Made by a program: the position numbers and the translations under genes | Source: Whitmania pigra | Taxonomy: Eukaryota > Annelida > Clitellata > Hirudinida > Haemopidae | Direction of reading: 5' to 3' | Assembly (NCBI GenBank): GCA_021613335.1 | Contig: JAJTWR010000068.1 | Span: 22,829-86,828 of the forward strand | DNA: 64,000 nt | Notes under the pieces: model-generated | What the model saw: the letters and a program-made list of their open reading frames with translations, nothing else | Told to the model about the DNA's origin: nothing | Databases searched by the model: none | Shown: positions 50,940-60,843 of the stretch, piece after piece | Position numbering within the stretch: position 1 is the stretch's first letter | How the letters are laid out: each line of letters starts with the position of its first letter

Positions 50940-53187
50940 AACAACCAAACCGCGATCACAATTCTTAGCAACGCTTATGACCTCTTATCTCCCAAACCCA
51001 ACACGATGCTGCCTCTGCAGCCTCCAACATTTGTATCATAGCCCTAGTTCTTTCCCGGCTCGATAAACCTATTTTAGTGAGGAACGTGTAGGCTGACTTA
51101 CCAACCAAACCTCTCGCCCCAACTTCAATGGGTATTAGCGTTACTCGAAACCCGCTCACCTCTAGATCTTTCTCTAGCTCAGAGTATTTCTCTTCTTTCA
51201 GCACATTACTTGCTTGAATCCTATCTTCCCATGGGACAGTCAACTCTATCAAAATGAGCGCCTGACGACGACGAAGCGAGAACAACATCCGGCCTCCTGC
51301 CGCTATCCCTAAGCAGCTGGGGATATTGTCTCAAACCTTCCAGGTCGGCTGCGACAGTCCAATCATTAGCTTCTGCAAGAATGTCTCTTCTCGGAGGGAG
51401 TCTATTTTTTTTACAGGGTAGTGAAAAGCCTTCTCGCAGGAAGTATACCTTCCGCTGTAATGCAATCTTGCAAGAATTTGCTTTGGCTACCGCCGTTTTG
51501 GTAGCTTCTACCACTTCCTTTAGGACCTTATTGTGTCGCCACGTGTACCGACCATTGTCGAGGGCATATGCATAAACCTTCCCTGCAATGGTGCCTCTCC
51601 GATTGCCTTAAAACCCTCAACAGCCTGTTCTACAGTGCAACTCTCTTGGCTCCTATCGTTACGCGAACCATTAAACACTCGGCATCTGCTCTTAACCGGT
51701 TCCTCGGAAACTATAAGAACCAGTTGACCCGCTACAACAAACGAGATGTCGCTCCGGACTTTCCCTCTAAAAAGGGCAAAACTTCTCGACTTCGCAGGTT
51801 TAAAAGCCATTCGACACCACCCAAGAAGGCCATTGAACTTGTTCAAAGTGTTCTGAACTGCCGGTCTTCTATTCATTACTATGGTGGTGTCATCCATAAA
51901 CGCTTTCACCGAAGGCATATACCTAAATGCGCCTCTGGAACATTAGACCCGGCTGCGTTGAGCAGAAGTTGCATCGCCAGTACGAAAAGGGAGGGTGATA
52001 TTGCGCACCCCATTGCAATACCCACCTCCAGAGGAACCGACTTAGTCGTGTACGTCTTGATGGAGAACCTCATCATAAACCCGTCAAAATACGTCTGAAT
52101 AATTTGAATTACGTGACGCGGTACATGATGAATCTCTAACGTTTTCCATATGAGTTGGTGTGGTACCGACCCGTATGCATTCGCCAAGTCGAGCCACACA
52201 ACGTACAAACTCAGGCGGCGCCTCTTGGCTCTTTGAATAGCTTCCCAAATCATGGAGGAGTGCTCTATGCAACCAGAACGCCTGGAACACCTCCCTTCTG
52301 AATCGATGTATCAACATACTTATTGGACAAAACATACTCAGTGAGTCTCGATGCAATCACAGAGAAAAATATTTTCCCTTCTACATTCAACAGCGAAATA
52401 GGTCTGAATTGATTTAGGCGAATGGAGTCCTGTTCCTTTAGTAGATGCCTTCTGCGACTCTCCGCTCATCATCTACAATGCCTGACTGCCAAGCCCTTTC
52501 GATGAGGGAGTGCAGCAAATACAGCACCTTAGGGCATCTTTTATTCAAAAGGTAGGGAATTCCATTGGGACCCGGCGCCGAACGGTTCCTAGCTTTCCTA
52601 ATAACACGCCTCACGTCCTCAATCGACGGAGATGTCAAGCTAAAAACACTGGTAGGGAGAGGCACCACTGGGATGTCTTGTCTCACAGGAAGGGGAATGT
52701 GACGAAGAGAATCACGATACGTATTAGTAAGGTGCTCTTCCAGTTCGTCTTTACCTACACAAAGCTCACCAGACTTCGGAGGGTCGAGTAACGCTCTCCC
52801 ATATCTATAAGGATCACTGAAAAACTTCCTATGAGCTCTACTCCTCTCATAGTTCTTTTGCCTAACACACTCGGCACGGCGAAGGTTTCTCACACGTTCC
52901 TTCAACTCTTCCCATACAACTGAAATACTTGCTTTCTCATCCTTCTTGGCACTCTTCCACCGATGACGGAGTGCCTTCTTCTCGCATTTCAACCATTCAA
53001 GCTCACGTTGCCGTCGAGGTTTTTGTGGTTGTACAGGTCGTGATCTTGATTTTATCGGACAGCATGGCTGAATGTTGTCTTTACTGCGGAGGAGCATTGG
53101 AGTAAAATGTACAACCATTAACTTTGTTGTTTTTGTAGTGAATTCTTTAAATCCTTTAAATAACTTTATTTTCTTCTCAGTAAGCAC
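50940..53187 (-). pseudogene. RLE-type LINE ORF (RT plus restriction-like endonuclease)
   Basis: In order from 53187: a basic N-terminal segment with RNRSAPGPNGIPYLLNKRCP (RT finger), FRPISLLNVEGKIFFSVIAS, LDLANAYGSVPH, the palm box AFMDDTTIV (near 51890), and a C-terminal RRPDVVL followed, after a frame change near 51260, by LIELTVPWEDR and PIEVGARGLVGKS. RPD plus an acidic x-T pair is the pattern of restriction-like endonucleases placed after RT, as in R2/NeSL-related LINEs. At least three shifts or stops break it. The exact clade is open. Confidence 0.75.
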
Positions 53188-53546
53188 GTCTTATCAGACT
53201 TGACTTTCATATATCTTTGCTGTTGCATGTCTTCATCACTAGGAATTAGGACGGTGTATGCATCCTAAGGTTACTCCAGTTTTGCGACACAATAACATTA
53301 CATGTTACGTTTGAATCTTCGTTGCTGCTTTTCAAATAAATGAACAATAAAATTATGAGTTTCAAAGTTGTTTTGATTTTATCGGAAGTTTATATATCGG
53401 ATTTCTACGCCATACCGTGGATAAAAAATACATGTCATACATATTATGGTAGATATTTCTAGGGGAATTTTATTATTTAACTATTTTGGATAGCGCACAC
53501 AGGGATCTATCATAAATTCCGCTTCAAAGGTTTTAGACGTTAATTA

Positions 53547-53862
53547 ATAATAGTTCCAGATTTTTTATTTTTTGGGAATACTCGTCCCTGGTTGTTTGAT
53601 CTTTCTTTTATTTTTTAAAGCAATCGGCATTGCTGTATCTGCATCGGTTGATTTTTAATCATCTATATTATAGAACATCTCAGGGGCTGGGTGCGGGGCA
53701 GCTCTAAATCGTTCAAAACGCTGAATAAAAATAGTTCTCGAATTTTAATAAAGTTTCAAGAAGTAAACCCTGGCTCTCTAAGTTGTGATCTATTTTAAAA
53801 TAGTTGTTGTATTTTCGACTGGGTTGGTTGATTTATAATCGCCTTTTTCGTACTCCATTACT
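53547..53862. repeat. Foldback repeat, right member of the inverted pair
   Basis: Inverse of 50281-50583 with about 10% differences by eye. Partial copies of its modules follow at 54420-54580. Confidence 0.8.
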
Positions 53863-53879
53863 AGTAAATCTTCTAATTT

Positions 53880-54717
53880 CGCCTAAGTTGTTTTGATTTT
53901 ATCGGAAAAGAGAAGAAATAGAGGGGACCTCATCGAGGCATTCAAAATTTTATCGGGAAGGGAAGGCCTTTTGCCTGAACAGTTTTTCGAAGCAACAAAA
54001 AGTGCTTCTACCAGAGGGCACAATTGTAAATTATATAGCAAGGCATCGGGAAACTTAAAAAATAATTATTTCAGGACAAGGGTGGTTTCTTTAGAACATC
54101 CAAACTTCATTTTTTAAAGTTATAAATTTTTTGTTTTGTTTTTTATGTGTTTTTTTTTGTGTTGAAATATTTCAAAAAGAACAAAACATTTTGAAATAAA
54201 ACAATTGAAATATTTCACGCTCACATCTCTATACGTAGGTAACGTCAGGAGAATTCAGGATATTAAGGCAAATATAATCAATAACTAGATTAGATAACCA
54301 GTTCTCAACAAAAAGAGTCCTGAAATTTTCTAAGAATAAAATATTGTCGGAAGATCTTAATCACAGAATTAAAATGATTTCCCCTATAATAGTTAGTATC
54401 AAAGACAATAGAATTGCTCAAGATCGTCGAACGCTGAATAAAAATAGTTCCCGAATTTTAATAAACTTTCAAAAAGTAATCCCTGGCTCTCTAAGTTGTG
54501 ATCTATATTTTAAAATAGTTGCTGTGTTTTTAACTGGGTCGGTTGATTTATAATCGCCCTTTTCGTATTCCATTACTCGTCAAGCTTCTAATTTCGCCCA
54601 AGTTGTTTTGATTTTATCGGAAGCTTTTTCGACCCCGTCACTGCAGATTAAAAATACAAGTTATATATATTCTGATAGATATTTTTCAGGAAAATTCAAA
54701 TATATAACTCACTTGAC
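53880..54717. other. Repeat mosaic without a gene
   Basis: 54128-54235 repeats 26545-26660. 54420-54580 repeats the CTCTAAGTTGTGATCTATAT and GGTTGATTTATAATCGCC modules. 54600-54700 repeats 37605-37690. A 74-codon frame at 53893 has no known motif. Confidence 0.55.
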
Positions 54718-55422
54718 TTAGCGCACACAGAGATCTACCCTAAAAAAATCTTCAAAGTTTTCAAGAATTAATTAAAAATAGTACCAGATTTTTTAATTTT
54801 TTTTGAATGCTCGTCCCTAGCACTTTGATCCTTCTTCTATTTTTTAAAACAATCCGCACATTTTTATCTCTATCGGTTGATTTTTAATCGCCTTTACAAA
54901 AAACCTTAAAAAGGGGCTAGAACAGGGGCAGTTATCAGCTTCGTGTGCCGGTTAGGGTTTGGAAATACACGCCCGGCCCCGAGAGTGAGACTTCAGGAGT
55001 CAAAACACTTGTAGCAGGAGTCACTCCTCTGAGGATTCCATCAGAGCTCAACAACATTTTTTAAGATGTTATTTTTTTGTGATTTACTGTGAACTTACGA
55101 TACCTATCGCCAACTTTTCAGACATGGAAAAACTGCTTATACCTTCCGCGGTAAAAAAATATAACCGCCAAGCTCAGTAAAAAAAGTGGTAAAACCTATA
55201 TTGCACGAAAGTGATAACTTCCCCCGTTCTAGCCCCTTTTTAGGGCTTTTTTGTCAAGGCGATTGAAAATCAACCAATAGAAATAAAAATGTGCAGATTG
55301 TTTTGAAAAATAGAAGATTAGAGAGCCAGGGACGAGTATTCAAAAAAAATTTAAAAATCAGGAACTATTTTTAATTAATGCTTGAAAATTTTGAAGATTT
55401 TTTTATGATAGATCCGTGTGCC
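54718..55422. mobile_element. Foldback (palindromic) element
   Basis: Arms of about 215 bp (54718-54940 and 55212-55422) are inverted copies, from GCGCACACAGAGATCTACC to its inverse GATCCGTGTGC. The ~270-bp centre contains a piece of the dispersed GC-rich repeat (ACTCCTCTGAGGATTCCATC at about 55021). No protein is encoded. It is consistent with a foldback MITE. Confidence 0.8.
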
Positions 55423-55583
55423 CGCCATGAGAACCATGCAATTTCCACATTTATCTGGAAAACTGCTGAATACCATATATTTGCCCAAAGTTTCGATTAT
55501 TTTATGCTTTTATTAACAGGAAGAATGGTGTTTTATCACATTTTTAAGCTTGTAAGTTAAAAGGAAGCTTATCTTCTAATTAC

Positions 55584-55642
55584 TGAGGGACAGCAGTAGC
55601 AGAGCACTTGCTTCGCATGTGAAGGGTCAATCCCCCCCCCCA
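55584..55642 (+). repeat. tRNA-Ala-like pseudogene or SINE head
   Basis: GTAGCAGAGCACTTGCTTCG, then CATGTGAAGGGTCAATCCCC, resembles tRNA-Ala(CGC): A-box TAGCAGAGC, anticodon loop TTCGCAT, B-box GGTCAATCC. The acceptor-stem ends do not pair and the variable region is short, so it is not a functional tRNA. Confidence 0.45.
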
Positions 55643-55926
55643 ATTCAGGTTTTGTTTTGGCTTGCTAAGTATTTCGGTGCCAGAACATTATTTATGATCC
55701 CATGAAAAATACTGATAAACTTTAAGCGTTACTGGAGGTAATACAATTTCGCTAGCAGGCCAGCTTTTTCGTATTGACCTGCCAATTCAAACTCAATTTT
55801 TTGACAATAGTTTTTTGTAGTTGTAATCAATCTTGGACATGTCACAGTAGAACATGCCAAAAATATTGACAAGTTTCTAGAAACATCAATATTCAAAATA
55901 GAAAAATTAAGTATTAATGATCAAAT
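55643..55926. other. 3' flank of the GT61 gene
   Basis: Downstream (in gene direction) of the glycosyltransferase stop. TTTATTTC and AATTGATCAT-type AT-rich sequence; no other feature. Confidence 0.4.
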
Positions 55927-57747
55927 TTATTTCAAAATGTTTAAAATATAGAATTGATCCAAGATATCTATAAAATCTTGAGGGACAATGTTAATATAAG
56001 ATTCACAACCTGATATAGATGGTATGGCATGATATCTATGTCCCAGTATATGAGATACAAATTGGAAACACATGTTGACATGTGGTGGATTGCACACTCC
56101 TTCCACAACCAGAGTGCCAGGCTCAGAAAATAGAACATTGGTGAGTCCAGCTCCATGTGGTGCCACCACAATAAAGGCAGAATTAAAGAGGGAAATAGTT
56201 TCTACCAACCCAGGAATGGCATTGTCAGAAAAAATATGTAGAATTAATCCATGCTTTTCAGAGAAATTCTTCAGCAAGACTTCCATTTCTCGATCATGGA
56301 GGAATCGACGTGTTCCTGAACGTCTGATCATGATCAACTTGTTCCTAGGAGCGAATGACACATCTGAGTTATTTTGATTGGACTTATTGCTCTTCAAAGA
56401 ATTCCTGAAATGATGAGAAAGCAGCTGTAGACTTTGCACTTGAGGAAATCCACAAGGTGTGCCTTGAGGCAAATAAACAATTTTAGCCCTAACTATGCCA
56501 ACAACAATGCGCTCAGGATTCAGGCCAAGTAATTTCATCATTTCGCTGGTCATGCCCCGGTCCCTAGGTGCATGGATTTTGATGCTTGGGTTACTCTTCA
56601 GAAAGGACAAGTAGGGTGCAAGTCTAGGCATGACCTCAATTATCCTATGGAAAAAAGACTCACCCCAAAACTGGGTAACCACAAACACCTCCTTGTATAT
56701 GGGGGAGTTAGTATACTCTCTGGGAATTGTTGGAATACTGTCATGACTGCAAGTAAAAGGCACTATTTTGAGGCTCCCTGAAATAACATCGCCAACCATA
56801 TTCACAATCCCATCTTGGATGATTGCTAGGTATAAGGGTATAGTCGGATACCTCGAGTAAAAATTGCTTGGGTACTGCAGACCATCTTCAGGCCAATAGT
56901 GGAGCTGATTGATTGGTTTTGAATGAAAATACATGGGCTCCAAAATCTTTGGATTCCTGGAGAATTTCAGATTCTCCTCACAACTCCTGTTATAAACTGC
57001 ATCAAAATGAGCCTTGGTGAACCTAGGTGTTCTGATCCAATCACAAAGAGTGTCTGAAGCTGTCCACTGGTAATAATTATTTATCAAAACATTAGCACTA
57101 TTTCTTTTGGAATTCTTCCAGGGAAGTAACACAAATCTGAGGTTTTTTTCAGAAACCAATTTCCCCAGAAAGTCATCATCTCGACCCCAGAGAACTTTGA
57201 GTTTGTTAGGTTCTTGAACATCTTTCCATGGCTGTAAGCCCCTGTCAGAGAGAATCTTCTGTCTTAGTTTGTAAATGACTTTGCAAAATTTGTCAATTCG
57301 CTCAAGAAAGGAAGCATTGAGAGGAGTTTCAACAACATGACAATTGGACCTATTCCTGATCAATTTAAGACTGGATGTAAGTGACTGAAATTTACTCCAA
57401 TCTATTTTTGTTAATTCTGATGGAATGTCTGCAAATGAACTTTTATCTGATTCTTGAAGAACAGCTGGATTGGGGTAACGACTTGAAAATGTGCGACTTC
57501 TGATTCCATAGTTTAATGAGATTCTTGTTGTAATAAATGGAACCAGATTAGAATGATTTGTTATGTTTTCGTTCACTTGACTCACTGAATCACCTCTAAA
57601 TGAAGTGAAATGGTCACTGAAGTGAGGCAAATGCTCTGTGTTAAAATCCACATTTTGATATCTACGATATGAGGTTACCCACAAATATTTTATTGACAAG
57701 GTTGAAATAAATATAACAATCGCAAAAATATAGAAATGCCTTTTCAT
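55927..57747 (-). CDS. GT61-family glycosyltransferase, single exon
   Basis: 606 residues in one exon. A type II signal anchor lies at residues ~5-25 (FYIFAIVIFISTLSIKYLW) after a short basic start, so it should sit in the secretory pathway with a lumenal catalytic part. The C-terminal third has the DUF563/GT61 pattern: EVFVVTQFWGESFFHRIIEV, LIMIRRSGTRRFL and VVAPHGAGLTNVLFSEPGT. The family includes EOGT and POMGNT2 (O-GlcNAc transferases) and plant xylosyltransferases; the donor and acceptor of this one cannot be told. The start ATG is followed at once by the anchor. Lack of introns in a gene this long is unusual beside its spliced neighbours and suggests a retrocopy or a lineage-specific intronless subfamily. 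Confidence 0.85.
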   Translation of the reverse strand: MKRHFYIFAIVIFISTLSIKYLWVTSYRRYQNVDFNTEHLPHFSDHFTSFRGDSVSQVNENITNHSNLVPFITTRISLNYGIRSRTFSSRYPNPAVLQESDKSSFADIPSELTKIDWSKFQSLTSSLKLIRNRSNCHVVETPLNASFLERIDKFCKVIYKLRQKILSDRGLQPWKDVQEPNKLKVLWGRDDDFLGKLVSEKNLRFVLLPWKNSKRNSANVLINNYYQWTASDTLCDWIRTPRFTKAHFDAVYNRSCEENLKFSRNPKILEPMYFHSKPINQLHYWPEDGLQYPSNFYSRYPTIPLYLAIIQDGIVNMVGDVISGSLKIVPFTCSHDSIPTIPREYTNSPIYKEVFVVTQFWGESFFHRIIEVMPRLAPYLSFLKSNPSIKIHAPRDRGMTSEMMKLLGLNPERIVVGIVRAKIVYLPQGTPCGFPQVQSLQLLSHHFRNSLKSNKSNQNNSDVSFAPRNKLIMIRRSGTRRFLHDREMEVLLKNFSEKHGLILHIFSDNAIPGLVETISLFNSAFIVVAPHGAGLTNVLFSEPGTLVVEGVCNPPHVNMCFQFVSHILGHRYHAIPSISGCESYINIVPQDFIDILDQFYILNILK

Positions 57748-58213
57748 AACATAAAGCCTCTAGGTCCGAATCCAATTTAAATCCTAAATTTGTTGAAGAA
57801 CGTCGTCATTTCGTTGAATTATCCGAAAATTCGAATTGTGCGACAAACGTCAACCTAGCGTGGTAAGTGAATGTCTTACATTACCTTGCTCTGCAGCAAT
57901 ACCTTCGTTAAAAAGTGAACCTAAGGCATTATTTTATGAAAAAAGCAAGTACTACATTAATAGAATTTTATATACAGAAATATAAACAAAAATGTTAAAC
58001 GTTTCTTTTTAAAAAAATATTTTAATCCATTTCCAACAACAGACGAATTGCCTAGTAATTAACATGTTAACCATGAGAAAAGCTTCAGAAATTATTTTAA
58101 AAATTAAATTATTTCCTTAGTTAAAATATAAAAAGTCTTCGTAACCTCTGAATGTCCTCAATATAAGTCGTGAGCAACGGTCTCTAAAGTTTTCGGGTGC
58201 TTCTGCTGCGAGG
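57748..58213. promoter_or_regulatory. Divergent intergenic region
   Basis: 466 bp between the starts of two genes on opposite strands, so it must hold both promoters. It is AT-rich, with GC-richer patches next to each start. No TATA box or other motif can be called with confidence. Confidence 0.4.
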
Positions 58214-58321
58214 ATGCCGTTCTGCGATGTTGCTATCAATCTTGCTAAAGAAAAGATTCCTCAAGGGTTTCATATTAAATTGGCGAAAGCACTATCAGAA
58301 ATCCTAAACAAACCTATCGAT
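58214..58321 (+). CDS. DDT: MIF/D-dopachrome tautomerase, exon 1
   Basis: 36 residues starting MPFCDVAINLAKEKIPQGF and ending NKPID. The family's catalytic proline is residue 2, after Met removal the new N-terminus, and is present. The exon end matches the family's position (KPxD|R). The donor GTAGGT leaves phase 0. The product is a small trimeric tautomerase of the MIF superfamily, cytosolic or secreted without a signal peptide. Confidence 0.85.
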
Positions 58322-58513
58322 GTAGGTAAGCATTGCATTTTTATTTTAAATTCAAATTTCTTATTTATAAAAAAAAGTAAAACCATTAGTGACAGCATTC
58401 TACTTATCATTTCTGGGCTTAAATTTAATTCAAGGAATCTCTTGCAAGATTTGGATATTTAAAAACAAAGAAATAATGGATTGTTCTGTTTAACTTGGAT
58501 CATTTTTGTTCAG

Positions 58514-58689
58514 AGAATCTCTGTGGTCGTTCATCCTGAAGTGATGTGCACAAGAGCCGGTACCGAGGAGCCGAATGCAGTCATCAATATTTGGTCAATT
58601 AATGTTTTCAACAAGGAAAACAACCCTGTCTTTGGTGAAAAACTAGTCAAATTCTTCAGTGCTGAACTGCCTGCAGTACCACAGAACAG
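58514..58689 (+). CDS. DDT: MIF/D-dopachrome tautomerase, exon 2
   Basis: After the acceptor TTTTGTTCAG it reads ISVVVHPEVMCTRAGTEEP, AVINIWSINVFNKENN and FFSAELPAVPQNR, covering the middle of the fold. The donor GTTGAC at 58690 leaves phase 2, the usual place of the second intron. The closing exon (about 30 residues) is not securely found. The frame also stays open to a stop at 58766, which would give a truncated end. DDT is preferred over MIF because of the KPID-R-I-S-V spacing, but the paralogue call is soft. Confidence 0.8.
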
Positions 58690-60651
58690 GTTGACTGTCA
58701 AACATAGTGTGTTGCACTTTAAGCAAAAAATTATTATGAGATTTCAAAGCATGTTTGGGAAGTTATAAGTTAATTTTTGGAGTGAAAATAGGTTGATAAT
58801 CATCCATGGATTGACCCATGATGTTCCAATCCTGGTTCATTTTGTACTGGAAAAATATTTGGTCATTGAGATTAAGATTACAGTTAAGATCCACTAATTA
58901 TTGGGATCTGCAGTCTCAAGAATGCTAAAAATTCAAGCACACACCAAGTATTGTTGACAGTATTAATTAATCTGTTTCTGTATAGAACTCCATATAAAAA
59001 TTAACAAATTTGGATTTCCATCTAAATAATTGCTGATTTATAAAAATTATGTATTATGAATAAACACTTTTTTTTAAATTGAATATTTAAATTTTACATA
59101 GTATTATTGAGTTTTATTGAAATGCTTTTAAAATTTCCATTAGCAATAAGTTTAGGTTTTAATTCTTGCTAAATTTATTTGATTAAACTTAGTTCCTGGA
59201 AGCGGTTTCGTTTTTATTGCTTTATACTTCATATTGAACATCAAAAGGTTTTTGTTTGGCACTACTATGTACTACTACACTTAATTTTATTTAAATATAT
59301 TATTGAAAAGGAATTTCAGTTGTTATTAAGCTAACTACTTACAATCAGGTGATGCCAATTAGTTTTAATTAGGTTTAGCTTTGATGAAGTTTTAAATGTA
59401 TAAAGTGCAAGTTATGCCCTTGCGGCTATTAATGTTAAATCAGTTATTTGTAGTTTATATCACTGAATTCCAAAAATATTTTTCACTTTTGTTCAAGGCT
59501 GGCTTTCTGTTTTCATCCCATTGAACCTCATGACCCTTACATCCACAGCTGAAGAATGAAAATGTCGTCCAAATTCGTTTCTACTACATTTGGACACTTA
59601 GAATAAATCACAGATTAGAAATGCCTTCCTAATCTTGTAAACATATTAATCGATTGATTTATTTAAATAAATCTTTGCACTAGCTTGAGAGGTGAAAATC
59701 AGAGATGTCCTGGTAAAAAAGCCCGTTGGGTGGTAAAATATTTTTTTTTTTGAGCCCAGGGTTGGCAAAAAAATACTTTAAGACTTGGTGGTAGTTTGTG
59801 ATGGTTTTAATGGCTACGGGCTGATTCATGGAAGACGTCCGCGAATTTCGGAAGGATCGATGAAGTCTTGTCATTGGTTTTGCGGAATCAGCGCTTAAAG
59901 AGAAAGTAATTCTAAAATTGCGCAAATGTATTTTTTGACTTTATTTATATTAACGACAATTTGAAAAAACTTCGAATTGAGTCCGAAAAGACGTGCATCC
60001 TCAAGCCGCTTTTGAACAACTTATTATTTATTGTTTTCACAATTTTTACTATGAAAATATTAACAATACAAGAATATCATAATCTGACGCGCTTTAAGTT
60101 TTAAAGCGAATTGTGTTACATTAGCGATTTGTTTATAATTTTGGTTTACCAGCTTTTTTCGTTTTTGGCGTCTGCTTAAATGTTTATATCGTACTTTAAT
60201 TTGATATAAATTGAGCGATTAGCATTCATTTTTATTCTGCAAACTAAAACTGGTAAGAAAGCAGATGCAAGTTATTTGCTTTATGTCGTAATGCGGACAC
60301 TTTTGTGTACCAGTCCCAATCATCCTAGTTAAGCAACGGACTTTAATCAAATAAATAAAAAGATTTATAAAGAACTCGTGTTATTTTCATTTTATTTGAG
60401 AAGTAAACAGTAATATAAATTAACTATAAATTCAAGACTGTCAGTTAGATAACATTCTTACTTTACTTCTTTTTATAAGGTAAAACGAGTTTAGGTATGT
60501 TTTGTATTTACCCATTATTGTGTACCAGTCCCAATCATTCCAATCATATTGGAAATTAGTTCATTGGATGTAAATAAAGTTCTTTATAAATCAATACAAT
60601 AAGCTCTTATGAATTTAGACTAAGGAACTGACATCATTCCGATAGAAGGTG
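58690..60651. other. Intron or intergenic DNA, third DDT exon not placed
   Basis: A candidate for the last exon near 59560-59620 (VQIRFYYIWTLRIN) has a plausible sequence but the wrong phase. 60290-60360 and 60520-60545 carry the repeat GTGTACCAGTCCCAATCAT / TTTGATTAAAGTCCGTTGC shared with 25250 and 26420. Otherwise AT-rich and empty. Confidence 0.45.
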
Positions 60652-60843
60652 ATGACACTCCCAAAGGGTTCAGCAGAACGAGAGATTGTCAACCGGATGT
60701 CCGGTCTCATTCCTCGTTTCCAGGACGTGTTTGACGAGGAGTCTTTCTACATTTTCGTCCTTGCCCTGGTTGTTGTGTCAGCTGTTGCAGCCCTTGTGGC
60801 TTCCAGATACATCACCATTAAGGATGCTGGTCATGTTGATTAG
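60652..60843 (+). CDS. Small single-pass membrane protein
   Basis: 63 residues from ATG 60652: a polar, charged front (SAEREIVNRMSGLIPRFQDV), FDEESF, one hydrophobic helix FYIFVLALVVVSAVAALVAS, and a short tail RYITIKDAGHVD. The composition is protein-like and codon use is richer in GC than the flanks, which argues for a real gene. I do not recognise the family. It could be a complete micro-protein or the last exon of a longer one, since an AG acceptor (CCGATAG) lies 7 bp upstream. Confidence 0.6.
   Translation: MTLPKGSAEREIVNRMSGLIPRFQDVFDEESFYIFVLALVVVSAVAALVASRYITIKDAGHVD

Noticed and set aside
51568..52098. Plus-strand ORFs over the RLE LINE
   Set aside because: Reverse-strand shadows of the reverse transcriptase, without motifs of their own.
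55584..55642. A functional tRNA-Ala gene
   Set aside because: The acceptor and T-stem ends do not pair and the variable region is too short. Kept only as a tRNA-like repeat.
58690..58767. Read-through end of tautomerase exon 2 to the stop at 58766
   Set aside because: The GTTGAC donor sits at the family's conserved intron position and the read-through residues do not match the family end well, so it is probably intron.
59549..59622. Third exon of the tautomerase gene (VQIRFYYIWTLRIN)
   Set aside because: The residues resemble the family end, but both nearby acceptors are phase 0 while exon 2 ends in phase 2. Left unplaced.
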